Assembly: GCA_963575745.1 (NCBI GenBank)
Contig: CAUYUJ010003973.1
Coordinates: 7,501-71,500, forward strand
Reading direction: 5' to 3'
Origin: Prorocentrum cordatum
Lineage: Eukaryota; Sar; Dinophyceae; Prorocentrales; Prorocentraceae
DNA: 64,000 nt
The first letter of the stretch is position 1. Every line of letters starts with the position of its first letter. The position numbers and the translations under genes were made by a program. Under the pieces are notes generated by a model, which saw nothing but the letters and a program-made list of their open reading frames with translations, searched no databases and had not been told where the DNA came from. Below, piece by piece: positions 31,257 through 44,210 of the stretch.

Positions 31257-32173
31257 TTACTCGTCTTCTAAGGGAACCGGCTTCTGAATGCCGATGTAGA
31301 CCCAACTCGAGAGCAATTTCGCAGGTAAGGGATACAGCTTGCAGACGACGGTGTGCACGATATAATCGTTCGGGTCTGTGAGGTATTCTTGAAATTCCTT
31401 TAATCTCATCAGATGCAGCCGAACGTTCTCAGGTTCGGGGTTCGAGAAGTTGACTGGGAATCCTTCAAACTTGAATCCACGCTTGACCAACGTTTTAAAG
31501 TTCGACTTCCTGTGAAGCTCAACTTTCTTTCTGAGCTCATGCATAACATCCTCTTGGTCCTTTAGAATTGGATTCTTGCCTCCAGAAGTCTGATGCTCAC
31601 CTCCAGAATGCGGCGTGCCATAGATATTACAATACCGCTTGCTGAAATCATCTCGAAATGTGTGCAACATGAATGTTTGGAAATATGCCAGCTCTCCGTC
31701 AGGTCCGTCGACATTTTTATCCTGACCATTGTCATCATCCTGGCCGTTGTCATCATCTTGACCTTTGACACCTGGCTTCATCTTGCATTGTCCCTCGCTC
31801 GACTGAATCGCGTTCTCCTCTCGCGTGAACAGGCCATTCTTGTAGTCGGCAACGGCATCTTTAAAGATGTTCTGGACTGGGTCCATATCAATGTCTAATT
31901 GCATCCATAACTCCCAAATGTCCAGAAATATTTCAAGGGAGTTTACGAAATCGGATTGGTGAGCCCACACAGTATCCATGCCTGCGTTCTGGCGGTTCAA
32001 TGTGATAGTTTGCTTCAATTCATCGAATAACGCCACACGGAGAATTTCAACTGTACTCGCTTTCATCTGTGGTAGAAGCTTCACGGAGGGTGTGACAGGT
32101 TTAACCTCTTCAGGTTCTTCTTCTCCAATAAAGCGCATCCACTTCGGATGCCACTTAGACTTGGGTACCTCGG
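31257..32173 (-). CDS. CEP76/CC2D2A-family protein, last exon (C-terminal domain)
   Basis: This exon gives 304 residues plus stop TAA and completes the ciliary/centriolar C2-TGL protein. It starts at CC after the acceptor ...ggccag (32174-32175). That joins in phase 1 to the exon ending at 53469, producing ISYDSSAEVPKSKWHPKWM, where family members have a D...W motif. The middle holds VEILRVALFDELKQTITLNR and TVWAH, the helical region found after the TGL fold in CEP76. An acidic GQDDDN repeat insert (about residues 142-160) is lineage-specific. The end, RGFKFEGFPVNF ... CKLYPLPAKLLSSWVYIGIQ, matches the family's closing FKGFP/FSGFP ... YP...WI pattern. Base composition is more AT-rich than the flanking DNA. 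Family recognition is from memory, not a search. Confidence 0.85.
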
Positions 32174-32224
32174 CTGGCCTGGTGTCGGTGAAATCCGCCG
32201 GTCCTCAAGAGAACTTAGCGTCTG

Positions 32225-33185
32225 ATGCTCGTCCTTCCCCCGACGGCCCGCTATTCGAACTGTGATCGGTGGGGTCGGGATGTGCGAGGGAGGAGGAAAG
32301 GGGAGAAGGAGGAGGGTGCAGAGTGCGGGAGGGGGGCAAGGGGAGCACGGAGGTGGGAGCAGTGGGATAGGGACCAAGTGGAAAGGGAGTTGCGAGGAGA
32401 GGGAGGAAGGAGCGAGGAGTGGTGCACAGAGGGAGAGGGAGGAGGAAAGAGGGGGAGAGAGAGGGGGAAAAGAGAGAGAGAGAGAGATGAACGGAGGGTG
32501 GAAATTTGCAGGAATTCGCTGCTGTCCACGCCATGGCAGCGAAATTCGGGAACCGACAGCACCCTGCGGAGGCCCACGGAGGATGCGGCCTCCCGCTCAA
32601 TTAACAGTGTCCTCGCCGCGAGCTGCAATACAGTCGGGCCGCTGACCTAAGGAACGGTACATCAGGAACGAGGCCCCTCTTTTCCAAACATGTCCATGAA
32701 GTCGGAGGGAACACCGGGGTGGGGCTCGCCGCCGAAAACGGAGCGGAGCGCACGCAGACCTAAGGAACGGCCGAGCCCCTTTTGGAAAGCAGGTGTTATG
32801 CAGCGGCCGACTGCAGCCCGCGACGGGCCCCTGAGATGCGCCCACACATCCGACACCTTGAAGAGGCCCAGGGACACACAAATGAACACACACACACACC
32901 AATCACAGGATTTCCCATGTTTGCCCATGTCTTCTTGAGCTTCGCCCTGCCCCACACTTCCCATGTGTTCCCATACCTTCCTGGGAATCGACGACTGATT
33001 GTGTCTGTGTGTGTGTGTTTGCTCCCTCCCAACACCTCCTCGTCACGTGGCCCCTCGGGCATCTCGACACCATCCCGGAGAACTGGCGTCTTGCGTGCCG
33101 AGCAGCTCTTCGACCGAAGCGGGCCTCCGGAGGCCCGGAAATATGAGCACTGGCCTCCTGTGCGGTGTTCCGTGAGGACAGAGGT
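32225..33185. other. Intron sequence, GA-rich then unassigned
   Basis: A gagaggga-rich block spans 32280-32490. Around 32640-32790 the phrase gacctaaggaacgg..c occurs twice. No exon seen. Confidence 0.5.
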
Positions 33186-33188
33186 CTG

Positions 33189-33413
33189 AGGTCACTATCA
33201 GACTCGACCCCCTGACTACCTACCAAACCACCCCAACCCAACCCGGAAACCCGACTTTCGGGTTGGGGGCGTATGGGCTCCATATGTGTTTTCTCGATGT
33301 TCCCGGACCCCCCCACACACACTGGAAATGGAGGGCAAATTGAGGGCTTCGGGTTGGGTTGGGGTGATTTGGTGGGTGGTGAAGAGCTGGGGTCACGATC
33401 AGACTCGACCCCC
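33189..33413. mobile_element. Inverted-repeat element bracketed by 23-bp direct repeats
   Basis: ggtcac.atcagactcgaccc(cc) stands at 33190-33212 and 33391-33413 with one mismatch. Inside, accaaaccaccccaacccaa (about 33222-33248) pairs with ttgggttggggtgatttggt (about 33349-33377). Confidence 0.6.
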
Positions 33414-33955
33414 AGGTCGGCCCTGGCGCGCGTTCCAGCCAAAGCTTCGAGGCTGGTCCAGCCGCGTCGGCGAGGGCGCTCCACAAGACCACCCCAAGCC
33501 AAACAGCATCCCGACAGGACCCGGCACGCCAGTCGGAAGAAGCAGGTAAAAACATGAACCGATAAGGCGGTTAAAGCAGATGGGGTTCGGGGGCTTTCAG
33601 AGAACTCCAAAACGCAGCAGACGCACATCGATTCCTGAAGAAGGAAGGCGACTTTAAAGTAGATTGGGATCTGCGAGTCCAAAAATACTTACTTCAACGA
33701 CTGGCGAGCCTCCTCGAACCTCGAGCCCTCCTCCCTCCCCCACACGCTCTCCCTCCATCCTTGAGATCTCCATGGGACCTCGTGTGGAGGTCTCCGAGAA
33801 ACCCTGGAGGCCTTGGAAACGTCCCCTGGGGGTCTCCAGCTTCGCCTGAACATCCAATTCCCCGTGCATGTTTCGATGTCGCACGTGTGCGTTCCGCAAG
33901 ATGATCCAGGATGTTCCTCGATGGCCCTCGCCCCCGAAAAAATGCACACGCCCGA
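33414..33955. other. Unassigned intron sequence
   Basis: No tandem array or interspersed family copy recognised. Frames on both strands are not convincing. Confidence 0.35.
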
Positions 33956-34895
33956 GCGATCCTCTGGAATCTCCCAGGAATCTTCAAACAGTGCCCCAGG
34001 AATCCTGTGGGCATGCTGAAGAATGTTCAAGAACCCTCTGGGACCTTTGCGGAATCCTCTACGTTCCTACACGTATCCGTTGGGAATCCTCAAGGAACCT
34101 TCCGACATCCTTCAGGACCCTCAGGACTCTCTCTCAGACTCCTTCCTTCAGGAGACCTCAGGAATCTTGCCAGAATCTTTCAAGGATCGTTAAGACGCCC
34201 GTTGAGAATCAACAGGAATATTCATGGATCCGTCGGGAACCCTTAGGAGTCATCAGGGATTATCAAGAATCCTGCAGGAATCCTTCAAAGATCCTTCGAG
34301 GATCGTTCAAGGATCTTCCAGGAATCCTTCAGGAATCCTCAAAAACCCTCAGGCATCCTCAGGAATCCGCAGGAATCCTCCAGAAGCCTCAGAAATCTTA
34401 AGGGATCCTCCAGAAACCACAAGACGTTAGGAATCCGCAGGAATCCGGTGGAACCCATAAAAATCCGTGGGGACCCGATCCTTCCTTCAGGAATCTCTGA
34501 AAATCGGTCAGCAATCCTTCAGGCTTCAGGAATCCTGAGGAATCTCAGAGGACCTCAAGAAAACTTCAAGGAACATGCAGGACACCAAGAAACCTTCAGG
34601 AGTCGCAAGGAATCCTCGGGAATTCCCCGACATCTTTCAGGAAGCCACCGAAATCTGCCAGGAACCCGCAGAAATCCGTCAGGAAACCGAATAAGAATAT
34701 TCAGGAATCCTTCAGGAAACTTTGGGAAACCTCTGGAATCCAACCGGGATCCTTCGGGAGTCCTGTCTGGGAACCCTTGAAGCATCCCCTCAGAAATCCT
34801 TCAAGAATCCTTCAGAAACCGTCAGGCTTCCTTCGAGAAGCCCAAGGGATCCTGCAGGAATCCCTAGAAGCCTCAGGAATTCCTTCCGATCCTGG
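33956..34895 (+). repeat. Degenerate minisatellite of caggaatcctt type
   Basis: Units of about 10-12 bp (aggaatccttc, aagaatcctg, ggaacccttcag) fill almost 1 kb. The 3' junction resembles that of the 9.9-10.4 kb minisatellite. Confidence 0.85.
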
Positions 34896-35097
34896 GGGTC
34901 TGTTGGGGTGCCGGTGTTGGTTAGTGTGGGGGGGGGGCCGGGCCGCCAGCGCACGTGTCCACCGAGTCAAAGAGCAACAAGAACAACAAGAACAACAACA
35001 AAACAACAAGAACAACAACAACGACAAAAACAATGACAACAACAACAACAAAAACAAAAACAAAAAAAAATAGCAACTACAACAACAATAATAATAA
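34896..35097 (+). repeat. Junction sequence and AAC/AAAAC tract
   Basis: tgttggggtgccggtgttgg, a G run and gcgcacgtgtcc match the 10.5-kb junction. aacaac and aaaaac triplets follow. Confidence 0.75.
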
Positions 35098-36010
35098 GTT
35101 TAAGACTGATCGTTCTTATTGGCACGCATGTCTTGCATTCCGTATACCCCAACCCTCGAAACCCACCCACTATCGTCTTCGATTGCACCCCCTTTCGGGG
35201 GGAATCCCTTCCTTGTGTGCCACCGGCTGAAGTGCAAGGAAGTCTCGAACAAGAGCGCTGTTCCTGAGTTCGGGGGGCTCTCTGGCCAGGGGCTCTCGGA
35301 ATACCTATGAAGAAATATCAAGCGGAAAACCTGGTCGTCGTGTCCAGGCCTCCACTAACTTGCCTGAATTAGGGGAAAAGTCTCGAGCGAGAGCGCCGTT
35401 CCTGAGTTCGGGGGCCTTCTTGGCCAGGGGCTCTCGGAGCAATCGTGAGAAAGTATCAAGCAGAAGCCCTTGTCGTCTTGGCTGGGCCTCCGCCCACTTA
35501 ATTGAATTGAGACGAAGCCTCGAGCGAGAGCGCCGTTACTGAGTTCGGTGGCCTCCCTGACCGAGGGCTTTCGGAATACCTATGAAGAAATATCAGGCGG
35601 GAACCCTTGTCGCCGTGTCCGGGCCTCCACCAACTTGCCTGAATTAAGGGAAAAAACTCGAGCGAGAGCGCCGTTCCTGAGTTCGGGGGCCTTCTTGACC
35701 AGGGGCTCTCGGAGTAAATCGTGAGGAAGTATCAAGCAGAAGCCCTTGTCGTCCTGGCTGGGCCTCCGCCCGCTTGATTGAATTGAGAGGAAGCCTCGAG
35801 CGAGAGCGCCGTTCCTCAATTCGGCGGCCTCTCTGGCCAGGGTGTCTTGGGGTAAATTATGAGGAAGTATCGAGCGTGAGCCGTTGTTGCAGTAACTGGG
35901 CCTCCAAGGGCCTACATTTAGGCTCAACCCAACGCTCGCGCGGGAGCCTGGTTTTCAAAGAAAATGTAGCCGGCGTCGAAGCGAGAGCGCGCGGAACCGC
36001 TTCCGAAGAT
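35098..36010 (+). repeat. AAC-linked repeat with about 139-bp tandem core (5 units)
   Basis: The standard head (35098-35225) leads into five units of about 139 bp (ctcgagcgagagcgccgttc, ctgagttcgg, ggccaggggctctcgga). Alternate units are more alike, so the real period is about 278. The end resembles the third family (gtagccggcgtcgaagcgag). Confidence 0.85.
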
Positions 36011-36232
36011 CAACAACAACAATAACAACAACCACAACCACAACCACAACCACAACCACAACAACAACCACAACCACGACAACCACAACCACAACCACAA
36101 CCACAACCACAACCACAACCACAACCACAACCACAACCACAACCACAACCACAACCACAACCACAACCACCGCCACAACCACAACCACCACCACAACCAC
36201 CACCACAACCACAACCACCACAACAGCAACAG
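36011..36232 (+). repeat. (ACCACA)n hexanucleotide tract
   Basis: About 220 bp of accaca/acaacc units; encodes nothing but homopolymer-like frames. Confidence 0.95.
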
Positions 36233-36234
36233 TC

Positions 36235-36840
36235 AGTTTAAGACTGTTCGCTCTGATCTGCTCTTGTGCTACGCATCACGTATATCCCAAACCCTCGATC
36301 CCCGCACTTTTCGTCTTCGACCGTACCCCGTCAAGGGTTTATCTCTTTAACCTACAACGTGTATTTCGTGCAGCCCCTGAAGGAGGGGAAGAAAGAACGG
36401 ATGGAAGGGAAAAGGGGCAGGCGGGTTGCGAGTTGCTGAAGCGTGCGTCCCGCATGAATCGCGAGGAAACCTCGAGCGATACCGCGACTTCCAAGGAAAT
36501 TGTAAGGAAATCCGCAGCGAGAGCGTGACTCCTGAGTGTCGAGAACGCGGCGTCTGAAGAAACAGCGAGGAAGTCCCACGCTAGAGCGCGAATCCTGTGT
36601 GAACTGTGGGGGAACTCCGCGCGAGATTTGAGAATGAACTGTCAAGAAGTATCAAGCGGGAGCCGTTGTTGTTATCACTCGGAGGCCAGGGGCCCAGTTT
36701 GGTGACCACACGCTACCCCTTGTGAAAAACAAAGTGCGAGCCCCGGGAAGCGCGCTTCAATTAGAAAAACAAGAGAAACACAATGTGCCCCGGAAGGGGG
36801 GAACAACCATAATCATTCTTTAGAAATAAGGGCTCAGCGA
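36235..36840 (+). repeat. AAC-linked repeat, copy with short body
   Basis: Head, shortened GA-rich body, gaggaaatcc subrepeats and tail ending caaccataatcattctttag. Confidence 0.85.
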
Positions 36841-36846
36841 CAACAG

Positions 36847-36877
<31 letters not shown>

Positions 36878-38335
36878 CACTTTACCCGAACGCTCAGTGT
36901 TCTCACCAGTGCCAGGGTTTTCATGCGACGCCAGCCAATACCCCCACTTTGTGGGGGGGCAGTGCAAGCTATACCAAATATCCACACGACTCTTCGCCAC
37001 CACCCACACCCAGCTTCCCGCCCTATGACGTTCGGACACTTCACTTCGTGGCCTGCGGACGACCGTGGCTACTACACTGGCATAGTACACACCCACATAA
37101 GTTGTTAATCCTACGTTCGTACACCCACAGAAGTTGTTAAGCCTTGTTAACCCACAGAAGTTGTTAAGCCTTCCACAGAACATCTGTTGCATATGATGCA
37201 TATGGTACATGATACACATGATACACATGATACGTACTCACAAGATAGTTGATCACATCTTTAGGGCAAATTCCTGAGGGATGTGGGAATACACAAGAGA
37301 GAGAGGATATGGTTGTCCCGATGGTTGTCTCGATGGTTGTCCCGATGGTTGTCCTGATGGTTGTGGTTGTCCCGATCGTTGTCCCGATGATTGTCCCGAT
37401 GGTTGTCCTGATGGTTGTGCTTGTCCCGATCGTTGTCCCGATGACTGTCCCGATGATTGTCCCGATGGTTGTCCCGATGGTTGTTCCGATGGTTGTCCCG
37501 ATGGTTGTCCCGATGGTTGTGAGCGATGCCGGATCCTCACGCCCCCCGCCGGAGGAGGAGGAGGAGGAGGAGCAGGACAAGGAGGAAAGGAGAGAAGAGA
37601 GAGGAGGGGCGGGAACGGCGCTTGCACGCCCACCCACCGTCTTTTCCCCGCCGCGGCTCTAAAGAGACGAGTTCGTGTGCCCGTCATCTTCTGGCATACG
37701 CCCGTCCCTGATGGCCCGATTCGTGTGATTTTTGATGCGCGGTGCTAAAATTCTTAAAAAGCCCACTGGTTTTTGGAGATTTCGGCGTGCGCGCGCGAAG
37801 AAAAAACGAATGTGTCCCGCATGGTATTATTTGACAGGGATGATGGCCCTGGCAGGTGCGCAACCGTTGTCGCAGAAGTTCGAAAAAGTTGCTCGCAAAA
37901 GCCCGTTTGACAGAAATGTTTAAAAAGTGTTGGGTTTCCTACGAATCCGCAAGAGCGCGCGGGATGAGATTTTGACATTTTTTTGTTGAAAAACCATTGG
38001 TTTTTTGATGTTTTTATGTTAAAATCGCTGCGAACACTAAGGTTTTGGAAGGATTTCGTCTTGCGCGCGCGAATGTCCACTTTACCTTAATGTTTTACCT
38101 TATTTTTTGCAAGGGATTCTTGAAATTTGATTATATTAGAACAAGAAATGTCATTTTCTATTGTTTTTTGCAAGGGAAAGCGGATTACAACAAAACAACC
38201 GGATCCTGTACACACCCTCTTTTCTGAGGCTTCCTCACGAAAATGATGAAAATGTAGCTGCGGCCTAGGCGGCGCAGGGGGGGCGCGCACCAGGGGGCCC
38301 AACAATAATTATTCTTTAGAATAAATAATGTTCAA
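36841..38335 (+). repeat. AAC tract and second interspersed family, copy C, with inserted segment
   Basis: Family sequence at 36893-37082 and 37717-38335. The extra 37083-37716 holds about 18 gatggttgtccc/cgttgtcccgat 12-mers (37308-37530), a (gga)n stretch and short ttgttaa repeats. Confidence 0.88.
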
Positions 38336-39092
38336 CAACAATTACTAGCACGTGGGGACACTCCGTTCTCACCAGTGCCAGGGTTTTCATAGGAGGCGGG
38401 CAATACCCCCACTTTGTGGGGGGGCCGGTTCAAGCTCTACCAAATTTCCAAACGACTCTTCGCCACCACCCACACCCAGCTTCCCGCCCTATGACGTTCG
38501 GACACTTCACTTCGTGGCATGCGGACGACCGTGGCTACTATTCAGGGCCCCGCGGCCGACGACGACGGCGTGCGCGCGCGAAGAAAAAACGAATGTGTCC
38601 CGCATGGTATTATTTGACAGGGATGATGGTCCTGGCAGGTGCGCAACCGTTGTTGCAGAAGTTCGAAAAAGTTGCTCGCAAAAGCCCGTTTGACAGAAAT
38701 GTTTAAAAAGTGTTGGGTTTCCTACGAATCCGCAAGAGCGCGCGGGATGAAATTTTGACATTAAAAAAAACCATTGGTTTTTTGATGTTTTTATGTTAAA
38801 ATCGCTACGAAAACTAAGGTTTTGGAAGGATTTCGTCTTGCGCGCGCGAATGTCCACTTTACCTTATTTTTTGCAAGGGATTCTTGAAGTTTGGTTATGT
38901 TAGAACAAGAAATGTCCACTTTAGCTTATTTTTTGCAAGGGAAAGCGGGTCGTAACAAAACAACCGGATCCGGACCAACCCGTTTTGCCTGAGACTTCCT
39001 CACGAAAATGATGAAAATGTGGCTGCGGCCTAGGCGCGGCGGGGGGGTCGCGCACCAGGGGTCCCAACAATAATTATTCTTAAGAAGAAATA
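38336..39092 (+). repeat. Second interspersed family, copy D (internally deleted)
   Basis: The middle is replaced by ttcagggccccgcggccgac, exactly as in copy E at 47.06 kb. Confidence 0.9.
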
Positions 39093-39373
39093 ATGTTCAA
39101 CAGCAACAACAACAACAACAACAATCATTTTAAGACTGTTCGCCCTTATCTGCTCGAGCGTCGAATAACGCGAATTTCCCAAACCCTCGATACCCGCCCT
39201 CTTCGTCTTCGATCGAACCCCTTTTGGGGGGTATACCTTTCTTCCCTGCAGGCCGGGCCCCGGCAAGCGGCGGGGCGGCCGCGGACCGTCGGCCTGGCCA
39301 GCGGCAGCGCTGATCGGCGGGGCGGCCGCGGACCGTCGACCCGACCCCAAGAGGGACGGACAGGGGACCGACC

Positions 39374-39412
<39 letters not shown>

Positions 39413-40710
39413 TCGACGACGGCGACGACGACGACGACGGCGACGACGAGCGAAAGCGAGAGCGAGAGAGAACGACAGCAGAGCGCCGACAGAGAGGACA
39501 CGAAGTAGGCCACGAAGGGCGACAGCGGGGACACGAAGGGAATGCGTATGGGGCCACGAAGAGCGCGAACGAGCGTGGGCCACGAAGGGCAGATAATGCG
39601 GGGCCACAGAAGGCAACGATGGGGCCACTGAGGGTAGCACCTGGGCCACGTAGGACAATGAGGGGGCCACAAACGGCGACAGCGGGGCCACGAAGGGCAT
39701 GCACATGGGGCCACAACGGGCGCGAACGAGCGGGGGCCACGAAGGGCATACGTATGTTGGGCCGCGGAGGGTACGGACGGGGCCACTGAGGGCAGCAACG
39801 GGGACACGAAGGGCAGCGAGGGGGCCACGAAGGGCGACAGCGGGGCCACGAAGGGCATGCATATGGGGCCACCACGGGCGCGAACGAGCGGGGGCCACGA
39901 AGGGCATACATATATGGGGCCACGAAACAAAGCGAGGGGGCCACGAAGGGCTGCAACGGGGCCACGAAGGGCAGCGAGGGGGCCACGAAGGGCTGCAAAG
40001 GGGCCACGAAGGGCTGCAACGGGGCCACGAAACAAAGCGAGGGGCCACGAAGGGCAGCGAGGGGGCCACGAAACAAAGCGAGGGGGCCACGAAGGGCTGC
40101 AACGGGGCCACGAAGGGTAACGAGGAGGCAACGAGGGGCTGCAACGGGGCCACGAAACAAAGCGAGGGGGCCACGAAGGGCTGCAACGGAGCCACGAAGG
40201 GCAGCGAGGGGGCCACGAAGGGCTGCAACGGGGCCACGAAGGGCAGCGAGATCCCGATTCCTAGGTAATCTGTGAAGGAGCCCTAAGCGTGAGCGCGACT
40301 CCTGGGTGCCTGGGTGTCGGGAGAGCGGCGCTGGAGTAAATTGCAAGAAATTCCAACGCAAGGGCGCTATTCTTCAGTACATTGCAAGCAAGTCTCCAGC
40401 GAGAGCGCGACTCCAGAGCGCAGGAGGAGCGATTCCTGAATAAATCGTAAGGAAGTCCCAAGCGAGAGCGCGATTCTTTTATAACATGCGAGGAGGTCTC
40501 GGGCGGGAGCGGGGGTCCTGGCTAAATTGTGAGGAAGTCTCAGGCGGGAGCCGTTGTTGTTGTAACCCGGGGGCCAGGGGGCCAGTTTGAGCAGGAAGAC
40601 TTTCCTTGACAACAAACAAGGTGCGAGCCCCGGGGGGGCACTTCAATTGAAACAGATCCATGTGCACCGGTGGGGGGAGATCAACAATAATTATTCTTTA
40701 AGAATGAGAA
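39093..40710 (+). repeat. Composite AAC-linked repeat with ggccacgaa array
   Basis: Head at 39125-39240, the ggccgggccccggc segment, (gac)n at about 39375-39450, the 20-bp ggccacgaagggc array at 39490-40250 and tail to 40710. This is the longest composite on the + strand. Confidence 0.92.
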
Positions 40711-40713
40711 TTC

Positions 40714-40751
<38 letters not shown>

Positions 40752-40756
40752 CCACC

Positions 40757-40793
<37 letters not shown>

Positions 40794-40845
40794 CCACAAC
40801 CACAACCACAACAACAACAACAACAACATCAACAGCAACAATCAT
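40705..40845 (+). repeat. (AAC)n tract
   Basis: About 135 bp of aac with acc interruptions. Confidence 0.95.
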
Positions 40846-41420
40846 GTTGATATTGATCGCTCTTGTCTGCTCGCGTGCCATTCAGCACGTATATCCCAAA
40901 CACTCGATAACTGCCCTTTTCGTCTTCGACCGTACCCCATCAAGGATATATATTTCTTACCTGCAACGTGTACTTCGTGCAGCCCCTGAGGGAGGGGAAG
41001 AAAGGACGGATGGAAGGAAGGGAAGAGGGGCAGGCGGGTTGCGGATTGCCGAGCACGCTTCGTCCTGCATGAATCGCGAGGAAGTCTCGAGCGAAACCGA
41101 GATTTCCAAAGAAATCGTGAGGAAATCTGCAGCCAGAGCGTGATTCCTGAGAGTCGAGGGCGCGGTGTCTGAAGAGATTAAAAGAAGTCCCACGCGAGAG
41201 GGTGACTCCTGCATAACTTGTGACGAAGTCCCGCGAGAAAGCACCACTTGGGACTAAATTGTAAGGAAATGTCCAAACCGAAGGCCAAGGGCACAGCTTG
41301 GTAACACCTCACCAGGGTGCGAGCCTGGGGGGAAGCACTTCAATTGAAAAATGCAATGGTTACTGGAGGGGGGGGATACCAAAAACACTTACGTACCATT
41401 TAAAAATGAGAATTCAGCAG
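40846..41420 (+). repeat. AAC-linked repeat copy
   Basis: Head, GA-rich body, four gaggaagtctc-type subrepeats and a shortened tail ending atgagaattcagcagcagc. Confidence 0.85.
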
Positions 41421-42245
41421 CAGCAGCAACAAGCTCGCATGCCATTCAACACGTGAAACCCAAACCCTCGATGCCCGCCCTCTTCGTCTTAAATCGTGAC
41501 CCCCTTTGGGGGCATATCTTCCCTACCTGTCGCGCGTACTTGGCGCAGCCCCTAAAAGAGGGAAAGAGACGACGGATGGACGGGAAAGGCAGAGGGATGG
41601 AGCACGGGAAAGGCAGAAGGATGGTAACCCACCCACTTGAGGGTACATGATTCTTACCTGCAACGTGTATCTCGTGCAGCCCAGCCCTTAAGGCAGGGGG
41701 AAAGAGGACGGATTAAAGGGGGAGGGAGAAGGATGGAGCACGAGAGAAATTGGCAGGAGGGGGGCCAGGACCAGGAAGCACGTGGCAGAACCAGACGGGC
41801 AGATCGAGCGGGTAGACGATGGGCGGGTCGGGAGGGCTGGCCCAGGCGACCAGGTCGAGCAGGCGGGTTGCCGAAGCCTGATCATGAATAGCAAAAATGT
41901 CTCGAGCGATAGCGCGATTCCCAAGAAAATCGTGAGAAAGGCCAGAGCGACAGCGTGATTCCTAAGGGTTGGAGGCGCGACGCCTGACTAAATTGCAAGG
42001 AAGTCCCACGTGAGAGTGCGATTCCTGCATCAATTATGAGGAAGCCCCGCGCGAGAGCGCAATTCTGGAATACGGTGTGGAGAACTATCATGCGGGAGCC
42101 ATTGTTGTTGTAAGTCGGGGGCCAGCACGACCCAATTGCGTGGCACCTTATTTTCCAATGAACAGTGTGCGACCTGGGAGGAGCACTTTAGTTGCAAAAT
42201 AGAACGGTTATCCGAGAGGGGATCGCCAAGAACTATTCTTAAGTG
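41421..42245 (+). repeat. AAC-linked repeat copy with internal duplication
   Basis: The cccctttgggggcatatctt ... gcgcagcccctaaaag segment is followed at 41630-41700 by a second ttgagggtacatgattctta ... gtgcagccc segment, so the front of the body is present twice. Confidence 0.8.
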
Positions 42246-43090
42246 AGATAACAACAACAACCACCACCACAACCACAACAACCACCACAACAACAAAACC
42301 AACAAAAAGCAACAACCACAACGACAACAACAACAACAAGAAGAACAGCATCAACAACAACAATCAGATTAAGACTGCTCGCTCCTATCTGCTTGCGGGC
42401 CATTCAACACGCATACCCGAAACCCTCGATACCAGCCCTCTTCGTCTTCGATCGTGTAACCCGCCCACTTGGGGGTACATGATTCTTACCTGCAACGTGT
42501 ATATCGTGCAGCCCAACCCTAAGGCAAGTGAAAGAGGACGGATCAAAGGGGGAGGGAGAAGGATGGAGCACGAGAGAAATTAGGGGGGGGCTAGGACCAG
42601 AAAGCACGTGGCAGAACCAGACGGGCAGATCGAGCGGGTAGACCCTGATGGGCGGGTCGAGAAGGCTGGCCCAAGCGGCCAGGTCGAGCAGGCGGTTTCC
42701 TAAAGCATGATGATTGCATGAACCGCGAGGAAATCTCGAGCGACAGCGCGATTTCCACAAAGAAATCGTGAGGAAATCCACAGCGAGAAAATGATTCGTG
42801 AGTGTCGAGGGCGCGGCGTCTGAATAAATGGCGAAGAAATCCCATGCGAGAGCGCGATTCCGGGACAAATCATGAGAACGTCCCGCGCGAGAGCGCGATC
42901 TGGGAATACATCATGAGGAAGTATCAAGCGGGAACCGTGGTGTAACTTGGGGGCCAGGGGCCCAGTTTGGTGACCCCTCACTTTCCCTTGTGAAAAAAAG
43001 AACAGGGTGCGAGCCCCGAGAAGGGCACGTCGATCGAAAAAACACCATGTGCCCTGGAGGGGGGGGTCAACAACAATGTTTTAGAAATGA
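42246..43090 (+). repeat. AAC-linked repeat, near-complete copy
   Basis: AAC/ACC tract (42250-42365), head, body, subrepeats and tail in the consensus order, about 720 bp between AAC tracts. Confidence 0.9.
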
Positions 43091-43440
43091 GACTTTAAGG
43101 ATCTTAACTGCTAACCCTCAATACCAGCCCTGTCCGTCTTGGATTGTACCCCTTTAGGGGTGTGTATCTATATATATATATATATATATATGTGTATATA
43201 TATACACATATATACATAGATAGATGCAATATATGTGTATATATATGTATTATCTGCAACGTGTATTTCGTGCCGCCCCTGCTGTTGTAAAGTGGGGGCC
43301 AACGACACAATCCTGAGCCCCAAGACTTCCCCTGAAAAAAAACAGGGTGCGAGCCCTGGGAAGGGCACTTCAATTGAAAAAGCACAATGTGCCCACGAGG
43401 GGGGATCAACTATAATTATTCTTTAGAAATGAGAATTCAA
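43091..43440 (+). repeat. AAC-linked repeat, short copy with (TA)n insertion
   Basis: Part of the head, then ggtgtgtatcta and (ta)n (43165-43200), then gcaacgtgtatttcgtgc joined directly to the tail. The whole GA-rich body is absent. Confidence 0.85.
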
Positions 43441-44210
43441 CACCACCAGCAGCAGCAACAACAACAACAGTAATCATTTCAAGACGGTTCGCCCATACCT
43501 GCCCGCGTGCCATTCAACACGTATATCCAAAATCTCGATACCCGACCTCTTCGTCTTCGATCGTACCCCACTTGGGGGCTATCTCTCTTACCTGCAACGC
43601 GTATTTCGCGCAGCCCCTGAAAGCAGGGGAAGAGAGGACGGATGGAAGGAAGGGACAAGGGGGAGGGAGGAGGTTGGAGCACGAGAAAGAGTAGCAGGAG
43701 GGGGGCCCGGAGCAGAAAGCACGCGGCAGAACCACACGGGCAGATCGGGCGGGCAGGCCCTAACGCTACGGGCGGGTTGGGAAGGCGGGCCCAGGCGGCC
43801 AGGTCGAATAGGCGGGTTGCTGAAGCGTGCGTCCTACATGAATCGCGAGGACGCTTCGAGCGACAGCGCGATTCCCAAGTAAATCGTAGTCGTGAGGAAA
43901 TCCACAGCGAGAAAATGATTCCAAAGTGTTGAAGGCGCGGCGTCGAAATAAACAGCGAAGAAATCCAACGCGAGAGCGAGATTCCGGTATAAATTGTGAG
44001 GAAGCCCCGCGCGAAAGCGCGATTTTGTATCAGGCGGGAGCCGCTGTTGGTGTAAACAGGTGGCCAGGGGCACCGTTTGGTGACACCTCAGTTTCCTCTG
44101 TATGAAGCCAGGTGGGAGCCCCAGGGGACCACTTCAATCTAAAAATGCAATGTTTACCGCGCTGGGAGGATCAACAATAACTATTCCCAAGAAATGGGAA
44201 TTCAACAACA
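43441..44210 (+). repeat. AAC-linked repeat, near-complete copy
   Basis: Very close to the 51.3-52.0 kb copy through the body (gaaggaagggacaaggggga, gcacgagaaagagtagcagg). Confidence 0.9.

Noticed and set aside
36011-36232. Poly-Val or poly-Trp/Leu membrane protein
   Set aside because: Translation of (ACCACA)n.
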